From contig NZ_MSIE01000005.1 of the NCBI RefSeq assembly GCF_001921205.1, positions 62,001 through 126,000 on the forward strand: a stretch of DNA of 64,000 bases. The letters run 5' to 3'. This document shows, one piece after another, positions 8,318 to 17,925 of the stretch. Under the pieces are notes generated by a model. It saw nothing but the letters and a program-made list of their open reading frames with translations. It was not told where the DNA came from and searched no databases. The stretch's first letter is position 1, and each line of letters starts with the position of its first letter. This stretch comes from Actinophytocola xanthii. GTDB lineage: Bacteria; Actinomycetota; Actinomycetes; Mycobacteriales; Pseudonocardiaceae. The position numbers and the translations under genes were made by a program.

Positions 8318-9019
8318 TCAGGTCAGAACGAGAGCATCGCCGACGGCGACCTCGCCCGGGTGCAGGACGGTGGCCAGCGCGTCGAGACGGTTGTCGTGTG
8401 CGGCGGCGATCGCCTTGAGCACCAGGGAGGAGCGGGGCAGCTCCGCCTGGGCCTCGTTGACCATGACGCAGCGTTCGCTGGACCGGACGAACTCGATCCG
8501 GGCTTCCTCGCCGATCACGGCGATCCTGCCGAACCAGTCGTCCTCGACGAAGGGGGCGGTACCGGGCGGCGTGCGGACCAGGATGTTCGGTCGGAAGCGT
8601 CGCTCGTCGACCGGCACGCCCGGCACGGCGCGGCGGACCCAGTCGAGGGTCGCGGTGGTCAGCACGCTCAGCGGCAGCTGGTCGAAATGCGACACCGCAC
8701 CCTCGCGGGCCACCGACACGTCGTCGCGGTCGAGATACTCCCGCAGGAACCGGTCGTTGTCGTCCACCGGTCTCCCGGCGGGGTCGAGCAGCCGTGGTTC
8801 ACCGCTGCCGTCGGGCCAGCAGGAGGCGAGCTCGAGCAGCCCCGGCACCCGGCGAAACCGGCGAGTGTTCTTGCCGGACCCGAACTTGCCGTTCCCGTCC
8901 CGCACAGCCCACAACCGGTCACCCGCGAGGCCCCGCGGCCCGATCGCCACCCGATCCAGCCGCTCCCCGCCGGTGGACTTGATCGGGTACCGCCACAGCC
9001 GCTCCACCACTCCCAGCAT
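8318..9019 (-). CDS. MOSC-domain protein
   Basis: Soluble protein of 233 aa with an N-terminal MOSC beta-barrel domain (L-W-R-Y-P-I-K-S near residues 8-15) and the C-terminal MOSC sulfurase domain containing the conserved Cys184 (S-S-E-R-C-V-M-V-N). Relatives bind molybdenum cofactor or transfer sulfur to it; mARC-type amidoxime reductases and YiiM/YcbX proteins belong here. The ATG at 9019 is preferred over a GTG one codon earlier. It sits between era and recO, a place where mycobacteria have no such gene. The substrate is unknown. Confidence 0.82.
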   Translation of the reverse strand: MLGVVERLWRYPIKSTGGERLDRVAIGPRGLAGDRLWAVRDGNGKFGSGKNTRRFRRVPGLLELASCWPDGSGEPRLLDPAGRPVDDNDRFLREYLDRDDVSVAREGAVSHFDQLPLSVLTTATLDWVRRAVPGVPVDERRFRPNILVRTPPGTAPFVEDDWFGRIAVIGEEARIEFVRSSERCVMVNEAQAELPRSSLVLKAIAAAHDNRLDALATVLHPGEVAVGDALVLT

Positions 9020-9030
9020 CACCGCGCCGG

Positions 9031-9939
9031 TCAGAAGCCGAGGCGACGCAGCTGCTTGGGGTCGCGCTGCCAGTCCTTGGCGACCTTGACGTGCAGGTGG
9101 AGGTAGATCTTGCTGCCGAGCAGCGCCGCGATCTGACGCCGCGCCGACGCACCGACGGTGCGCAGCCGCTCCCCCTTGTGCCCGAGGACGATGCCCTTCT
9201 GGCTGTCCCGCTCCACGTAGAGGTTCGCGTACACGTCCAGCAGGTCGTCGCGGTCCTCGCGGGCGACGATCTCCTCCACCAACACCGCGATCGAGTGCGG
9301 CAGCTCGTCGCGCACGCCCTCGAGGGCGGCCTCGCGGATCAGCTCGGCGATCAGCGTGGCCTCCGGCTCGTCGGTCAGCTCGCCGTCCGGGTAGAGCCGG
9401 GGGCCCTCGGGCAGGCGCGAGACCAGGACGTCGGCCAGTTGGTCGACCTGGAAGCCGTCCTGCGCGGAGACCGGCACCAGGTCGGCGAACTCCATCACGT
9501 CCTGCAGGGCGACCAGCTGCTCGGCGACCTGCTGACGGGAGGCCAGGTCGGTCTTGGTGACCACCCCGACGACCGGCGTGTGGTGGGAGAGCTTCACCAG
9601 CTCGGTCGCGATGAACCGGTCCCCAGGACCGATCTTCTCGTTGGCCGGCACGCAGAAGCCCACCACGTCCACTTCGGACCACGTGGCGCGGACGACGTCG
9701 TTGAGGCGCTGGCCGAGCAGGGTTCGCGGCCGGTGCAACCCCGGGGTGTCCACGATGATCAGTTGGGCGTCGTCGCGTTGGACGATGCCGCGGATCGCGT
9801 GCCGCGTGGTCTGCGGCTTGCTCGAGGTGATCGCGACCTTCGTGCCGACGAGTGCGTTGGTGAGCGTCGACTTTCCCGTGTTCGGCCGCCCGACGAAGCA
9901 GGCGAAGCCCGAGCGGTGCCGAACGTCCGGTGTGGTCAT
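9031..9939 (-). CDS. era: GTPase Era
   Basis: Ribosome-assembly GTPase (302 aa) that binds the 3' end of 16S rRNA. The G1 motif G-R-P-N-T-G-K-S-T is at residues 17-25, G3 D-T-P-G at 64-67 and G4 T-K-T-D at 128-131. A C-terminal KH domain contains the G-H-K-G-E-R-L loop. ATG start at 9939. Its position after the CBS protein and deaminase-like gene matches Rv2364c-Rv2366c. All catalytic motifs are intact. Confidence 0.97.
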   Translation of the reverse strand: MTTPDVRHRSGFACFVGRPNTGKSTLTNALVGTKVAITSSKPQTTRHAIRGIVQRDDAQLIIVDTPGLHRPRTLLGQRLNDVVRATWSEVDVVGFCVPANEKIGPGDRFIATELVKLSHHTPVVGVVTKTDLASRQQVAEQLVALQDVMEFADLVPVSAQDGFQVDQLADVLVSRLPEGPRLYPDGELTDEPEATLIAELIREAALEGVRDELPHSIAVLVEEIVAREDRDDLLDVYANLYVERDSQKGIVLGHKGERLRTVGASARRQIAALLGSKIYLHLHVKVAKDWQRDPKQLRRLGF

Positions 9940-9959
9940 CAGACCATTGTCCCGGGCGG

Positions 9960-10283
9960 TCAGCGCACGGTGCCCGAGGGGTCGACGTGCAGGACCGGTG
10001 CCTCCGCGCTCAGGTCCGCCACCGCGGCCAGCGAGGCCGGGTCGAGCTTCTGCTCGTCGGTCACCACCACCGCCGCCTCCAGACCGGACACTCCGGAGGA
10101 CACGGCGGCCGCCACCGCGGCCTGCAGGGCGGTCAGCGACAGCGAGGGCAGGTCGACCGTCGCGGCGGCGTAGGTCCGGCCGTCGAGGTCGCGCACCGCG
10201 GCACCCTCCACAGCACCGGTCCGCGCCCGCGCCGACCGGGCCAGCGTGACCAGCTTGGCGTCCTCGGGATCCAGCTCAGGCAC
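9960..10283 (-). CDS. Cytidine-deaminase-fold protein lacking zinc ligands
   Basis: Small protein (107 aa) with the overall pattern of a cytidine deaminase domain (G-A-A-V-R-D-L-D-G-R-T-Y, then V-D-L-P-S-L-S-L-T-A-L-Q-A-A-V). The catalytic C/H-A-E and P-C-x-x-C motifs are absent: the protein has no Cys and a single His. It is therefore very unlikely to deaminate. It matches the position and size of mycobacterial Rv2365c, between the CBS protein and Era, so the inactive version is an old conserved member of this block. The GTG start lies inside the end of the upstream gene (8-base overlap). A structural or regulatory role with Era or the ribosome is possible but speculative. Confidence 0.75.
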   Translation of the reverse strand: MPELDPEDAKLVTLARSARARTGAVEGAAVRDLDGRTYAAATVDLPSLSLTALQAAVAAAVSSGVSGLEAAVVVTDEQKLDPASLAAVADLSAEAPVLHVDPSGTVR

Positions 10284-11604
10284 GTTCCTCGCTCCTCTCC
10301 TGCTCGTCCTCGTTCTCGGCGACGGGTGCCGGCCGCACCCCGCGCACCACGACCGAGGTGATCCGCATCCGGCCCCGGCCGTCCTTGCCGCCCTCGGCTC
10401 GCATGCGCAGCCCGGCGATCTCCGCCTCGGTCCCCGGCAGCGGCACCCGGCCGAGGCGCTGGGCCAGCAGACCGCCGACCGTCTCCACGTCGTGGTCGTC
10501 CAGCTCGACGCCGAACAGCTCGCCGAGGTCCTCTACCGGCAGTCGCGAGCTGACCCGCACCGCCCCGTCCTCGAGGTGGTCGATCGGCGGGCGGTCCTCG
10601 GTGTCGGACTCGTCGGTGATCTCCCCGACGATCTCCTCCAGGATGTCCTCGATCGTGAGCAGGCCGGCCGTCCCGCCGTACTCGTCGACGGCAATCGCGA
10701 GGTGGTTGCGCGAGAGCTGCATCTCCCGCAGCAGGTCGTCGAGCCGTTTCGTGTCGGGCACGAACGTCGCGTCCCCCATCAGCTCGGCGACGCTGCGCTG
10801 GAGCTCGCCCCGGCCCGGCGCCTCCATCGCCGCCCGGACCAGGTCCTTGAGGTTGACCACGCCGACGATCTCGTCGACCGACTCCCCGATCACCGGAAGC
10901 CGGGTGTACCCGGTGCGCAGCGAGAGGGCGAGAGCCTGGCGGACCGACTTGGTCTGCTCGATCCAGACCATCTCGGTGCGCGGCACCATCACCTCCCGGG
11001 CGATCGTGCCCCGCAGCTCGAACACCGAGTGGATCATCTCGCGCTCGTCCTCGTCGACGACGCCGCTCTCCTGCGCCATGTCGACCAGCTCGCGCAGCTC
11101 CACCTCCGAGGAGAACGGCCCCTGCCGAAAACCCCGCCCCGGGGTGATCGCGTTACCGACCACGATCAGCAGCCGCGAGAGCGGGCCGAGCACGGACCCG
11201 AGCACGCGCACCGGCCCGGCCGCGATCAGCCCGACCGCGTACGGGTGCTGCCGGCCGAGCGTCCTCGGGCCGACGCCGACCAGGACGTAGGACACCACCA
11301 GCATGCCGACCGCGGCGACCAGCCCGGCCAGCCAGCCGCGTTCGATCAGGTCCATGCAGGCGACGGTGACCAGCACGGTAGCCGCCAGCTCGCAGCTCAA
11401 CCGCAGCAGCAGGAGCAGGTTGATGTGCCGGGGGCGGTCGGACACGACGGCGATGAGCTGCCGGGCGCCCGCCCGTCCGGCGCGCACCAACCCCTCGACG
11501 CGGGCCCTGGACACCGCGGACAGCGCCGCGTCGGCGCAGCCGAACAACCCGGCGGCCACGACCAGCAGCACCGCGAGCACCAGTAACCCGGCCGTGTCGG
11601 ACAC
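10276..11604 (-). CDS. CNNM/CorC-family membrane protein with CBS domains
   Basis: Membrane protein (442 aa) of the hemolysin-C/CNNM family, whose members transport or regulate Mg2+ and related cations. Hydrophobic segments lie near residues 6-26, 60-84, 92-112 and 121-150. Two CBS domains, nucleotide-sensing modules, span about 205-260 and 273-330, and a CorC_HlyC transporter-associated domain follows to about residue 425. The end is a short acidic tail. GTG start at 11604. It lies between ybeY and the deaminase-like gene, as Rv2366c does. Confidence 0.9.
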   Translation of the reverse strand: MSDTAGLLVLAVLLVVAAGLFGCADAALSAVSRARVEGLVRAGRAGARQLIAVVSDRPRHINLLLLLRLSCELAATVLVTVACMDLIERGWLAGLVAAVGMLVVSYVLVGVGPRTLGRQHPYAVGLIAAGPVRVLGSVLGPLSRLLIVVGNAITPGRGFRQGPFSSEVELRELVDMAQESGVVDEDEREMIHSVFELRGTIAREVMVPRTEMVWIEQTKSVRQALALSLRTGYTRLPVIGESVDEIVGVVNLKDLVRAAMEAPGRGELQRSVAELMGDATFVPDTKRLDDLLREMQLSRNHLAIAVDEYGGTAGLLTIEDILEEIVGEITDESDTEDRPPIDHLEDGAVRVSSRLPVEDLGELFGVELDDHDVETVGGLLAQRLGRVPLPGTEAEIAGLRMRAEGGKDGRGRMRITSVVVRGVRPAPVAENEDEQERSEERA

Positions 11605-11619
11605 GTCTCCCCCGTGGCG

Positions 11620-12186
11620 CTACTCGGCCGGGTCGTCCGACCGGCTGGTGGAGTCCGGCCCGGTGAGGCCGACGGCACCCAGCAGCTTGTCGTCCTCCCG
11701 GCGCTGGGCCGCGCGTCGCGCCGCGGCGGCCTGCTCGGCCTTGAAGTCGGCGAGGATCCGCTTCTGGAGCGTGAACATCTCCCGCTCCTCGGCAGGCTCG
11801 GCGTGGTCGTAGCCGAGCAGGTGGAGCACGCCGTGCACGGTGAGCAGGTGCAGCTCGTCCATCAGGCTGTGGCCGGCCTTGTTGGCCTGGTCGCCGGCGA
11901 ACCTCGGGCACAGCACCAGGTCGCCGAGCAGCGTCGGCCCCGGGTCGGGGGCGTCGGGCCGGCGGGCCGAGTCGAGCTCGTCCATGGGGAAGGCCATGAC
12001 GTCGGTCGGGCCGGGCAGGTCGAGGTAGCGCTCGTGCAGGTCGGCCATCACCTCGAGGCCGACGAGCATCACCGACAGCTCGGCCAGACGGCTGACCCGC
12101 ATCCGGTCCAGCGCGAACCGCGCCGCCGCCACGATCGACGGCTCGTCAACCGCCATGCCGGACTCGTTGGCGATCTCGATGCTCAC
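11620..12186 (-). CDS. ybeY: Endoribonuclease YbeY
   Basis: Single-strand endoribonuclease (188 aa) for 16S rRNA 3'-end maturation and ribosome quality control. The zinc-binding signature [11 protein letters not shown] gives ligands His118, His122 and His128. The GTG start at 12186 lies five bases after the phoH stop and gives the conserved V-S-I-E-I-A-N-E beginning. The open frame continues into phoH but without a better start. phoH-ybeY-CBS-era is a widely conserved order. A C-terminal extension rich in Arg, Asp and Ser (about residues 160-188) is usual in actinobacteria. Confidence 0.95.
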   Translation of the reverse strand: MSIEIANESGMAVDEPSIVAAARFALDRMRVSRLAELSVMLVGLEVMADLHERYLDLPGPTDVMAFPMDELDSARRPDAPDPGPTLLGDLVLCPRFAGDQANKAGHSLMDELHLLTVHGVLHLLGYDHAEPAEEREMFTLQKRILADFKAEQAAAARRAAQRREDDKLLGAVGLTGPDSTSRSDDPAE

Positions 12187-12191
12187 GGTCG

Positions 12192-13283
12192 TCAGCGCCC
12201 CCGCCGGGCCTGTCCGCGCGGCCCCTGGTGCCGCACGGGCTCCTGGGCGTCCTGGGTGGCCTGCCACCGGTCGTAGGCGTCGACGATGTCGCCGACCAGC
12301 TTGTGCCGCACCACGTCGTGGCTGGTCAGGTTGGAGAAGTGAACGTCGTCGACGCCGCCGAGGATGTCCTGGACGATCCGCAGGCCGCTCTGCTGCCCGC
12401 CGGGCAGGTCGACCTGGGTCACGTCGCCGGTGACGACGATCTTGGCGCCGAACCCGAGGCGGGTGAGGAACATCTTCATCTGCTCGGGCGAGGTGTTCTG
12501 CGCCTCGTCCAGGATGATGAACGCGTCGTTGAGCGTGCGCCCGCGCATGTAGGCCAGCGGCGCGACCTCGATCGTGCCGGCCTGCATGAGCCGCGGGATC
12601 GAGTCGGGGTCGACCATGTCGTGCAACGCGTCGTACAGCGGCCGCAGGTAGGGGTCGATCTTCTCGTAGAGCGTCCCGGGCAGGAAGCCCAGCCGCTCCC
12701 CCGCCTCCACGGCCGGGCGGGTGAGGATGATCCGGTTGACCTGCTTGGCCTGCAGCGCCTGCACGGCCTTGGCCATCGCCAGGTAGGTCTTGCCGGTACC
12801 GGCCGGGCCGATGCAGAAGACCACCGTGTGCTGGTCGATCGCGTCCACGTAGCGCTTCTGGTTGAGCGTCTTGGGACGGATCGTGCGGCCGCGGCGGGAG
12901 ACGATGTCGAGGCTGAGCACCTCGGCCGGGGACTCGGTGGCACCGGCGGAGAGCATGGCCACCGTGCGGCGGACCGCGTCCGGGCCAAGCTGCTGCCCCT
13001 TGCGGGCCAGCGTCACGAGCTCGGCGAACACCCGCTCGGCGAAGGCCACGTCGGCCGGCTCACCCGAGAGGGTGACCTCGTTGCCGCGGACGTGGATGTC
13101 GGCGTCGAGGATGTCCTCGGCCACGCGCAGGTTCTCGTCGCGTGAACCGAGCAGGGCGAGGACCGCCTCGTCGGGCACGACGAACCGCGACTGGGCCGGC
13201 GTGTCGAGCGTGCCCGCCTCGGCGGGGACGGTGGTGGACTGGGCAGAAGTCTGGGGCGTGCCGCCCCGTGCGGTACCGGTCAC
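12192..13283 (-). CDS. PhoH-family ATPase (PhoL type)
   Basis: Cytoplasmic P-loop protein (363 aa). After an N-terminal KH-like part (about residues 35-95) the ATPase domain carries Walker A G-P-A-G-T-G-K-T at 159-166 and a Walker B-type [22 protein letters not shown] is the family signature. PhoH proteins coupled to ybeY are thought to act in RNA metabolism as ATPases or helicases. GTG start at 13283. The last ten residues are Arg/Gly-rich. Equivalent to Rv2368c by position. Confidence 0.93.
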   Translation of the reverse strand: MTGTARGGTPQTSAQSTTVPAEAGTLDTPAQSRFVVPDEAVLALLGSRDENLRVAEDILDADIHVRGNEVTLSGEPADVAFAERVFAELVTLARKGQQLGPDAVRRTVAMLSAGATESPAEVLSLDIVSRRGRTIRPKTLNQKRYVDAIDQHTVVFCIGPAGTGKTYLAMAKAVQALQAKQVNRIILTRPAVEAGERLGFLPGTLYEKIDPYLRPLYDALHDMVDPDSIPRLMQAGTIEVAPLAYMRGRTLNDAFIILDEAQNTSPEQMKMFLTRLGFGAKIVVTGDVTQVDLPGGQQSGLRIVQDILGGVDDVHFSNLTSHDVVRHKLVGDIVDAYDRWQATQDAQEPVRHQGPRGQARRGR

Positions 13284-13411
13284 GTGCTCTCGGTCCTGCC
13301 TTCTGCGCTCTGGCGCCCACTCGTCGGTGCTCGTCTGGCAGCAATGCTAGTCGCACGTGCCGACCTCCCGCATCGACGTTGCCGTCCGGCCCGCCGCCGA
13401 GCAGGTCCGGC

Positions 13412-13765
13412 TCAGCGCGTCGGGCGCCCGAACATGCCGAGCGGCTCACCACCCAGGACGTGCAGGTGGGCGTGGAACACGGTCCGCCCCGCGTGCTCGC
13501 CGGTGTTGAAGACGAAGCGGTAGCCGGGGCCGTCGATGCCCTCGAGCCTGGCCACCTCGGCGCCGGTCGCGACCACGTCGGCCAGCAGGTCCGGGTCTGC
13601 CGCACCGAGGGCGACGACGTCCTCGTGGTGCTCCTTGGGCACGACCAGCACGTGCACGGCGGCCTGCGGGTTGATGTCCCGGAAGGCGAGGGTCGTCTCG
13701 GTCTCGTGCACGGCGGTCGACGGGATCTCCCCCGCCACGATCCGGCAGAACAGGCAGTCCGACAT
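13412..13765 (-). CDS. HIT-family nucleotide hydrolase
   Basis: Histidine-triad protein of the HinT branch (117 aa), expected to hydrolyse nucleotide phosphoramidates or adenylated lysine. It begins with C-x-x-C (C-L-F-C-R-I-V-A-G-E-I-P). The triad H-A-H-L-H near residue 100 carries the active-site His. The ATG at 13765 is preceded by TAGCCT six bases upstream (13772-13777) and no Shine-Dalgarno sequence, indicating a leaderless mRNA. It stands alone between phoH and the polymerase gene. Confidence 0.92.
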   Translation of the reverse strand: MSDCLFCRIVAGEIPSTAVHETETTLAFRDINPQAAVHVLVVPKEHHEDVVALGAADPDLLADVVATGAEVARLEGIDGPGYRFVFNTGEHAGRTVFHAHLHVLGGEPLGMFGRPTR

Positions 13766-13771
13766 GCGTGC

Positions 13772-13777
13772 AGGCTA
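13772..13777 (-). promoter_or_regulatory. -10 element of the HIT gene, leaderless type
   Basis: TAGCCT on the minus strand, ending six bases before the ATG at 13765. No ribosome-binding site lies between them. Confidence 0.5.
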
Positions 13778-14728
13778 GGGCACGTCCTCGCCGCTGGGGA
13801 GATCGTCGCGGTCGGCCCACTCGAGCAGTTCGTCGAGCGAGTAGACGGCCTCGTCGATCCCCTCGTGCAGATCGCCCAGCTCGGCGAAGCGCGCGGGGAC
13901 GGTCGCGATGGTGAACTCCCGCGGGTCGACGTCGGCGAGCTCGTCCCAGCGGATAGGTGTCGACACCCTGGCCTCGGGCACGCCGATCACCGAGTAGGCG
14001 CTGCGGATCGTGTGGTCGCGGGTGTTCTGGTTGTAGTCGACGAACACCGCCCGGGGATCGCGCTCCCGGCGCCACCAGGTGAGGTCGACGAGGTCGCCGG
14101 CCCGCCGCTCCACCTCCCGCGCGAACGCGTGCGCCGCCCGCCGCACGTCGGCGAACCCCCACCGCGGCTCGATCCGGACATAGATGTGCAGGCCGCTCCC
14201 GCCGGAGGTCTTGGGCCAGCCGACCGCACCCAGCTCGTCGAGCACCTCCCTGGCAACACCGGCGACCTCACGAACCCGGTCGAAGGAGCAGTCCGGCATG
14301 GGGTCGAGGTCGATGCGCCACTCGTCGGGCTTCTCGGTGTCCGCCCGGCGCGAGTTCCACGGGTGGAACTCCACACACGACATCTGGGTCGCCCAGATGA
14401 CGCTGGCGAGTTCGGTGACGCACAGCTCGTGGGCGTGCCGGCCGTAGCGGGGGAAGTCCACCCGCACGGTCTCCACCCACGGCGGCGCCCCGCGCGGCAG
14501 CCGTTTCTGGTGCACCTTCTCGCCGTCGACGCCGTCGGGGAACCGGTGCATCATGCACGGCCGCTCGCGCAGCGCGCGCACGATGCCCTCACCCACCGAC
14601 AGGTAGTACCGCGCGAGGTCGAGCTTGGTCTCTCCGCGCGCGGAGAAGTAGACCCGGCCGGGGTTGGTGATGCGGACGACCCGGTCGCCCACCTCGAGCT
14701 CCTCGTAGGGAGCGGACTTCGCCGCCAC
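13775..14728 (-). CDS. Stand-alone LigD-type polymerase/primase domain protein
   Basis: Archaeo-eukaryotic primase-like polymerase (317 aa) of the LigD PolDom family, which fills gaps with ribonucleotides during non-homologous end joining. The D-x-D metal site is in W-R-I-D-L-D-P-M-P. H-P-W-N-S-R and K-T-S-G-G-S-G-L-H-I-Y are further conserved blocks. No ligase or nuclease domain is fused, and no Ku gene is nearby. The GTG at 14728 is chosen because TACGGT stands six bases before it (leaderless pattern). An upstream in-frame start at 14812 would begin inside a hairpin arm. Relatives include mycobacterial PolD1/PolD2. Whether it works with Ku here is inference. Confidence 0.88.
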   Translation of the reverse strand: MAAKSAPYEELEVGDRVVRITNPGRVYFSARGETKLDLARYYLSVGEGIVRALRERPCMMHRFPDGVDGEKVHQKRLPRGAPPWVETVRVDFPRYGRHAHELCVTELASVIWATQMSCVEFHPWNSRRADTEKPDEWRIDLDPMPDCSFDRVREVAGVAREVLDELGAVGWPKTSGGSGLHIYVRIEPRWGFADVRRAAHAFAREVERRAGDLVDLTWWRRERDPRAVFVDYNQNTRDHTIRSAYSVIGVPEARVSTPIRWDELADVDPREFTIATVPARFAELGDLHEGIDEAVYSLDELLEWADRDDLPSGEDVP

Positions 14729-14734
14729 GGGGCA

Positions 14735-14740
14735 ACCGTA
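14735..14740 (-). promoter_or_regulatory. -10 element of the LigD-type polymerase gene
   Basis: TACGGT on the minus strand, ending six bases before the GTG at 14728. The sequence between holds no Shine-Dalgarno motif, so a leaderless mRNA is likely. Confidence 0.45.
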
Positions 14741-14778
14741 CTGGCGAGTGGAGGTGTTCGGGTGGCGAAAGAAAGGAT

Positions 14779-14823
14779 GCCGCGTTGCGGTGAAGCCTGG
14801 GGGTCGCTCCACCGCAACGCGGC
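14779..14823. terminator. Perfect 14-bp stem-loop after rsmE
   Basis: Arms GCCGCGTTGCGGTG (14779-14792) and CACCGCAACGCGGC (14810-14823) pair perfectly around a 17-base loop. It follows rsmE and precedes the promoter of the polymerase gene, so it probably ends the hrcA-dnaJ-rsmE transcript. There is no U tract, as is common for actinobacterial terminators. Confidence 0.65.
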
Positions 14824-14930
14824 GCCGCCGGACCGAGGGGGGAGGTGTCCGGCGGTAGTCACATGCACAGCACGGGGAAGAACATGGCCCCCAAAACCGT
14901 GCAATGCAAAGCGTAGACCGTCGCGCACGC

Positions 14931-15668
14931 TCAGCGCCAGCGTGGAGTCAGTACTCCTAGCGCGGCTGTAGCGGCGGCCCCTGCGGTGGAGGCACGCAAC
15001 ACGGTCGGTCCGAGCTTCACCAGCCGCGCTCCCGCGGCCACGAGCGCGTCCGTCTCCCGGTCGGAGACCCCGCCCTCGGGACCGACCACGATCACCACGT
15101 CTCCCTGTTCCGGCAAGGAGATCCCGGCCAACCCCACCGGCGCGCGGGAGTCCAGCAGCAGCGCGCACGCGGCCTCGCCGACCAGTGCGGCGAGGCCGGC
15201 CGTGGTCACCGGCTCGGCCACCTCCGGCACCCTGGCGCGGCGGGACTGCTTGGCCGCCTCGCGTGCCGTGCTTCGCCACCGTGCCAACGCTTTCTCCCCG
15301 CGCGGTCCGTCCTCCCACCGCGCGACGCACCGCTCGGCACGCCAGGGCACGACCGCGTCCACGCCGCACTCGGTGGCGAGCTCGACCGCGAGCTCACCGC
15401 GGTCGCCCTTGACCAGCGCCTGGGCCAGGACCACCCGCGGGGCGGGCTCCGGCTCCAGCCAACGCCGGGAGACGCTCACCGTGAGCGCGGTCCTGCCCTC
15501 CACCGACTCCACGACGCAGGCCGCCGCGCCGCCCCGGCCGTCCGCGAGGACCAACGCCTCCCCCGGCCCGAGCCGGCGCACCCCGGCCGCGTGCCGGCCC
15601 TCGGGCCCGTCGAGCACGAACGAGGACCCCGTGGGCAGCTCGGGGACGAGGAACAGCGGAGCGGTCAA
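14931..15668 (-). CDS. rsmE: 16S rRNA (uracil(1498)-N(3))-methyltransferase
   Basis: SPOUT-class RNA methyltransferase (245 aa). The N-terminal PUA-like domain holds G-R-H-A-A-G-V-R-R near residues 24-32. The C-terminal trefoil-knot SAM site is shown by V-V-G-P-E-G-G and by [11 protein letters not shown] near the end. The TTG start at 15668 overlaps the dnaJ stop (TTGA), so translation is coupled. The order hrcA, dnaJ, rsmE matches mycobacteria (Rv2374c-Rv2372c). Confidence 0.95.
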   Translation of the reverse strand: MTAPLFLVPELPTGSSFVLDGPEGRHAAGVRRLGPGEALVLADGRGGAAACVVESVEGRTALTVSVSRRWLEPEPAPRVVLAQALVKGDRGELAVELATECGVDAVVPWRAERCVARWEDGPRGEKALARWRSTAREAAKQSRRARVPEVAEPVTTAGLAALVGEAACALLLDSRAPVGLAGISLPEQGDVVIVVGPEGGVSDRETDALVAAGARLVKLGPTVLRASTAGAAATAALGVLTPRWR

Positions 15669-16807
15669 CGGTGCCGGGCGCGCAGCCGGGAGAAGATCCC
15701 GCCCGCGCGGCCGTTTGACGACGCGATGACGTGGTCCTCCTCGCCGCGCAGGCTCGCGAGCTCCCGCAGCAGCTCGGTCTGCCGCGCGTCGAGCTTGGTT
15801 GGGACGTCCACCTCCACGTGCACGTGCAGGTCGCCGCGACCGTCGACGCGACCGGAGGAGCGCAGCCGGGGCAGGCCGTGTCCGGTCAGCACGAGCTCGG
15901 TCCCGGGCTGCGTGCCCGGCTCCAGCTCGAGCTCGACCGTCTCGTCGAGGGTCTCCAACGGCACGAGCGAGCCCAGGGCCGCCGTGGTCATCGGTATCCG
16001 GATCGTGCAGTGCAGGTCGGCCCCGTTGCGCTCGAACGTGGGGTGCGGCCGCTCGACGACCTCGACGTAGAGGTCGCCCGCGGGGCCGCCACCCGGCCCG
16101 ACCTCACCCTGGCCGGACAGCCGCACCCGCATGCCGTCGGCCACGCCCGGGGGCACCTTCGCGGTGATCGTGCGCCGGGCGCGGACCCGGCCGTCGCCGC
16201 CGCACTGCCGGCACGGGTCGGGGATGACCTCGCCGACACCGCGGCAGACCGGGCACGCCCTGGCCGTGACGACCTGGCCGAGGAAGGACCGCTGGACCGA
16301 CTGGATCTCGCCGCGCCCGGAGCAGGTGTCGCACACCTTCGGCGAGCTGCCCTCAGCGCACCCGGAGCCGCGGCAGACGTCGCAGAGCACGGCGGTGTCG
16401 ACGGTCAGCTCGCGGCTGACGCCGGTGTTGCACTCCTCCAGCGACAGCTCGATGCGGATCAGCGCGTCGGAGCCCGGCTGGACGCGGCTGCGCGGTCCGC
16501 GGCCCCCGCCCGCGCCGCCGCCGCCGAAGAAGGCGTCCATGATGTCGCCGAGGCCGAACCCGGCGAACGGGTCCCGGCCGGCCCCGCCGTTGCCCAACGG
16601 GTCGCCGCCCCGGTCGACGACCGCACGCTTCTGCGGGTCGGAGAGCACCTCGTAGGCGGCGGTCACCTCGCGGAACTTCTCCTGCGCTGACTCGTCCGGG
16701 TTGACGTCCGGGTGCAGCTCCCGCGCGAGCTTGCGGTACGCGCGCTTGATCTCCTCGGATGTCGCGTCGCGTCGCACCCCGAGAGTGCCGTAGTAGTCCC
16801 TCGCCAC
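15665..16807 (-). CDS. dnaJ: Chaperone protein DnaJ (DnaJ2 type)
   Basis: Type I J-protein (380 aa) that stimulates DnaK. The J domain covers residues 1-70 with the H-P-D tripeptide near 34-36. A Gly/Phe-rich linker follows ([12 protein letters not shown]). Four zinc repeats [24 protein letters not shown] and C-R-Q-C-G-G-D-G come next, then the substrate-binding C-terminal domains. The GTG at 16807 gives the standard V-A-R-D-Y-Y beginning. Pairing with hrcA marks it as the DnaJ2 paralog rather than the one in the dnaK operon. Confidence 0.96.
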   Translation of the reverse strand: MARDYYGTLGVRRDATSEEIKRAYRKLARELHPDVNPDESAQEKFREVTAAYEVLSDPQKRAVVDRGGDPLGNGGAGRDPFAGFGLGDIMDAFFGGGGAGGGRGPRSRVQPGSDALIRIELSLEECNTGVSRELTVDTAVLCDVCRGSGCAEGSSPKVCDTCSGRGEIQSVQRSFLGQVVTARACPVCRGVGEVIPDPCRQCGGDGRVRARRTITAKVPPGVADGMRVRLSGQGEVGPGGGPAGDLYVEVVERPHPTFERNGADLHCTIRIPMTTAALGSLVPLETLDETVELELEPGTQPGTELVLTGHGLPRLRSSGRVDGRGDLHVHVEVDVPTKLDARQTELLRELASLRGEEDHVIASSNGRAGGIFSRLRARHR

Positions 16808-16899
16808 CGTTGTCCCGTCCTCCTGCCCCGGTGCGCCGTGCACCTGGGGTTCGCGTCAGTGCCTGTGTTCGTTTCGGTCCCGGTCGTCCCAGCCCCGCC

Positions 16900-17925
16900 T
16901 CATCGCCCGGCCAGGATGTCTCCCACGTAGTTGGCGACGGCCCGGACCGCCGCGATCGTGCCCGGGTAGTCCATGCGCGTGGGCCCGACCACACCCATTC
17001 CGCCGAGCAGCGTCTGGTGCGCGCCGTAGCCGATCGAGACGACCGAGGTGCTGCGCATCTCCTCGGCCTCGTTCTCCTCGCCGATCCGCACCGTGACGGT
17101 GCCCGGCGACCCGGCGGCGGCGAACAGCTTGAGCACGACGACCTGCTCCTCGAGCGCCTCGAGGACCTGGCGGAGCGACCCGGGGAAGTCGGCGGCGTTA
17201 CGGGTGAGGTTGGCCGTACCGCCGAGGACGAGCCGCTCCTCGGGGTGCTCGACCAGCGTCTCGATCAGGACTGTCGACACCCTGGTCATCACGTCCCGCA
17301 GCTCGGCCGGCGCCTCCTCCAGCAGCTCGCTCACCTTGGCCGCGGCGTCGGTCACCCGGTGGTCGACCAGGGTGGAGTTCAGCATCGTGCGCAGCCGGGC
17401 GACGGCGTCGTCGGTGATCACGTCGCCGAGCTCGATCATCCGCTGGTCCACCCGCCCGTTGTCGGTGATCAGCACCAGCATCAGCCGGGCCGGCGTGAGC
17501 TGCACCAGCTCGATGTGCCGGACCAGGGAGTGGGTCAGCGTCGGGTACTGGATGACCGCGACCTGGCGGGTGAGCTGGGCGAGCATCCGGACGCTGCGCC
17601 GCAGGACGTCGTCCAGGTCGATCGCGCCGTCGAGGAAGCTGGCGATGGCCCTGCGCTCGGCCGCGGACAGCGGCTTGACGTCGGAGAGCCGGTCGACGAA
17701 CAGCCGGTAGCCCTTGTCGGTCGGGATGCGGCCCGCGCTGGTGTGCGGCTGGGCGATGTAGCCGTCCTCCTCCAGGGAGGCCATGTCGTTGCGGACCGTG
17801 GCGCTCGAGACGCCCAGGTTGTGCCGCTCGACGATCGCCTTGGACGCCACCGGCTCCTGGTTCGAGACGTAGTCCGCCACGATCGCGCGGAGCACCGCGA
17901 ACCGCCGTTCCTCCGTGCTGGCCAC
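16900..17925 (-). CDS. hrcA: Heat-inducible transcription repressor HrcA
   Basis: Repressor of chaperonin genes (341 aa). The N-terminal winged helix includes [14 protein letters not shown] and [13 protein letters not shown]; a GAF-like domain and the [13 protein letters not shown] signature follow. The GTG at 17925 has GGAGGTGA upstream and is preferred over earlier in-frame codons that would add 36 unconserved residues. HrcA classically binds CIRCE elements; no CIRCE was recognised in the region before this gene, so autoregulation is not evident here. Confidence 0.95.
   Translation of the reverse strand: MASTEERRFAVLRAIVADYVSNQEPVASKAIVERHNLGVSSATVRNDMASLEEDGYIAQPHTSAGRIPTDKGYRLFVDRLSDVKPLSAAERRAIASFLDGAIDLDDVLRRSVRMLAQLTRQVAVIQYPTLTHSLVRHIELVQLTPARLMLVLITDNGRVDQRMIELGDVITDDAVARLRTMLNSTLVDHRVTDAAAKVSELLEEAPAELRDVMTRVSTVLIETLVEHPEERLVLGGTANLTRNAADFPGSLRQVLEALEEQVVVLKLFAAAGSPGTVTVRIGEENEAEEMRSTSVVSIGYGAHQTLLGGMGVVGPTRMDYPGTIAAVRAVANYVGDILAGR

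Noticed and set aside
14863-14916. Possible 17-codon peptide gene between rsmE and the polymerase gene
   Set aside because: No ribosome-binding site at a usable distance and no sign of conservation that could be judged.
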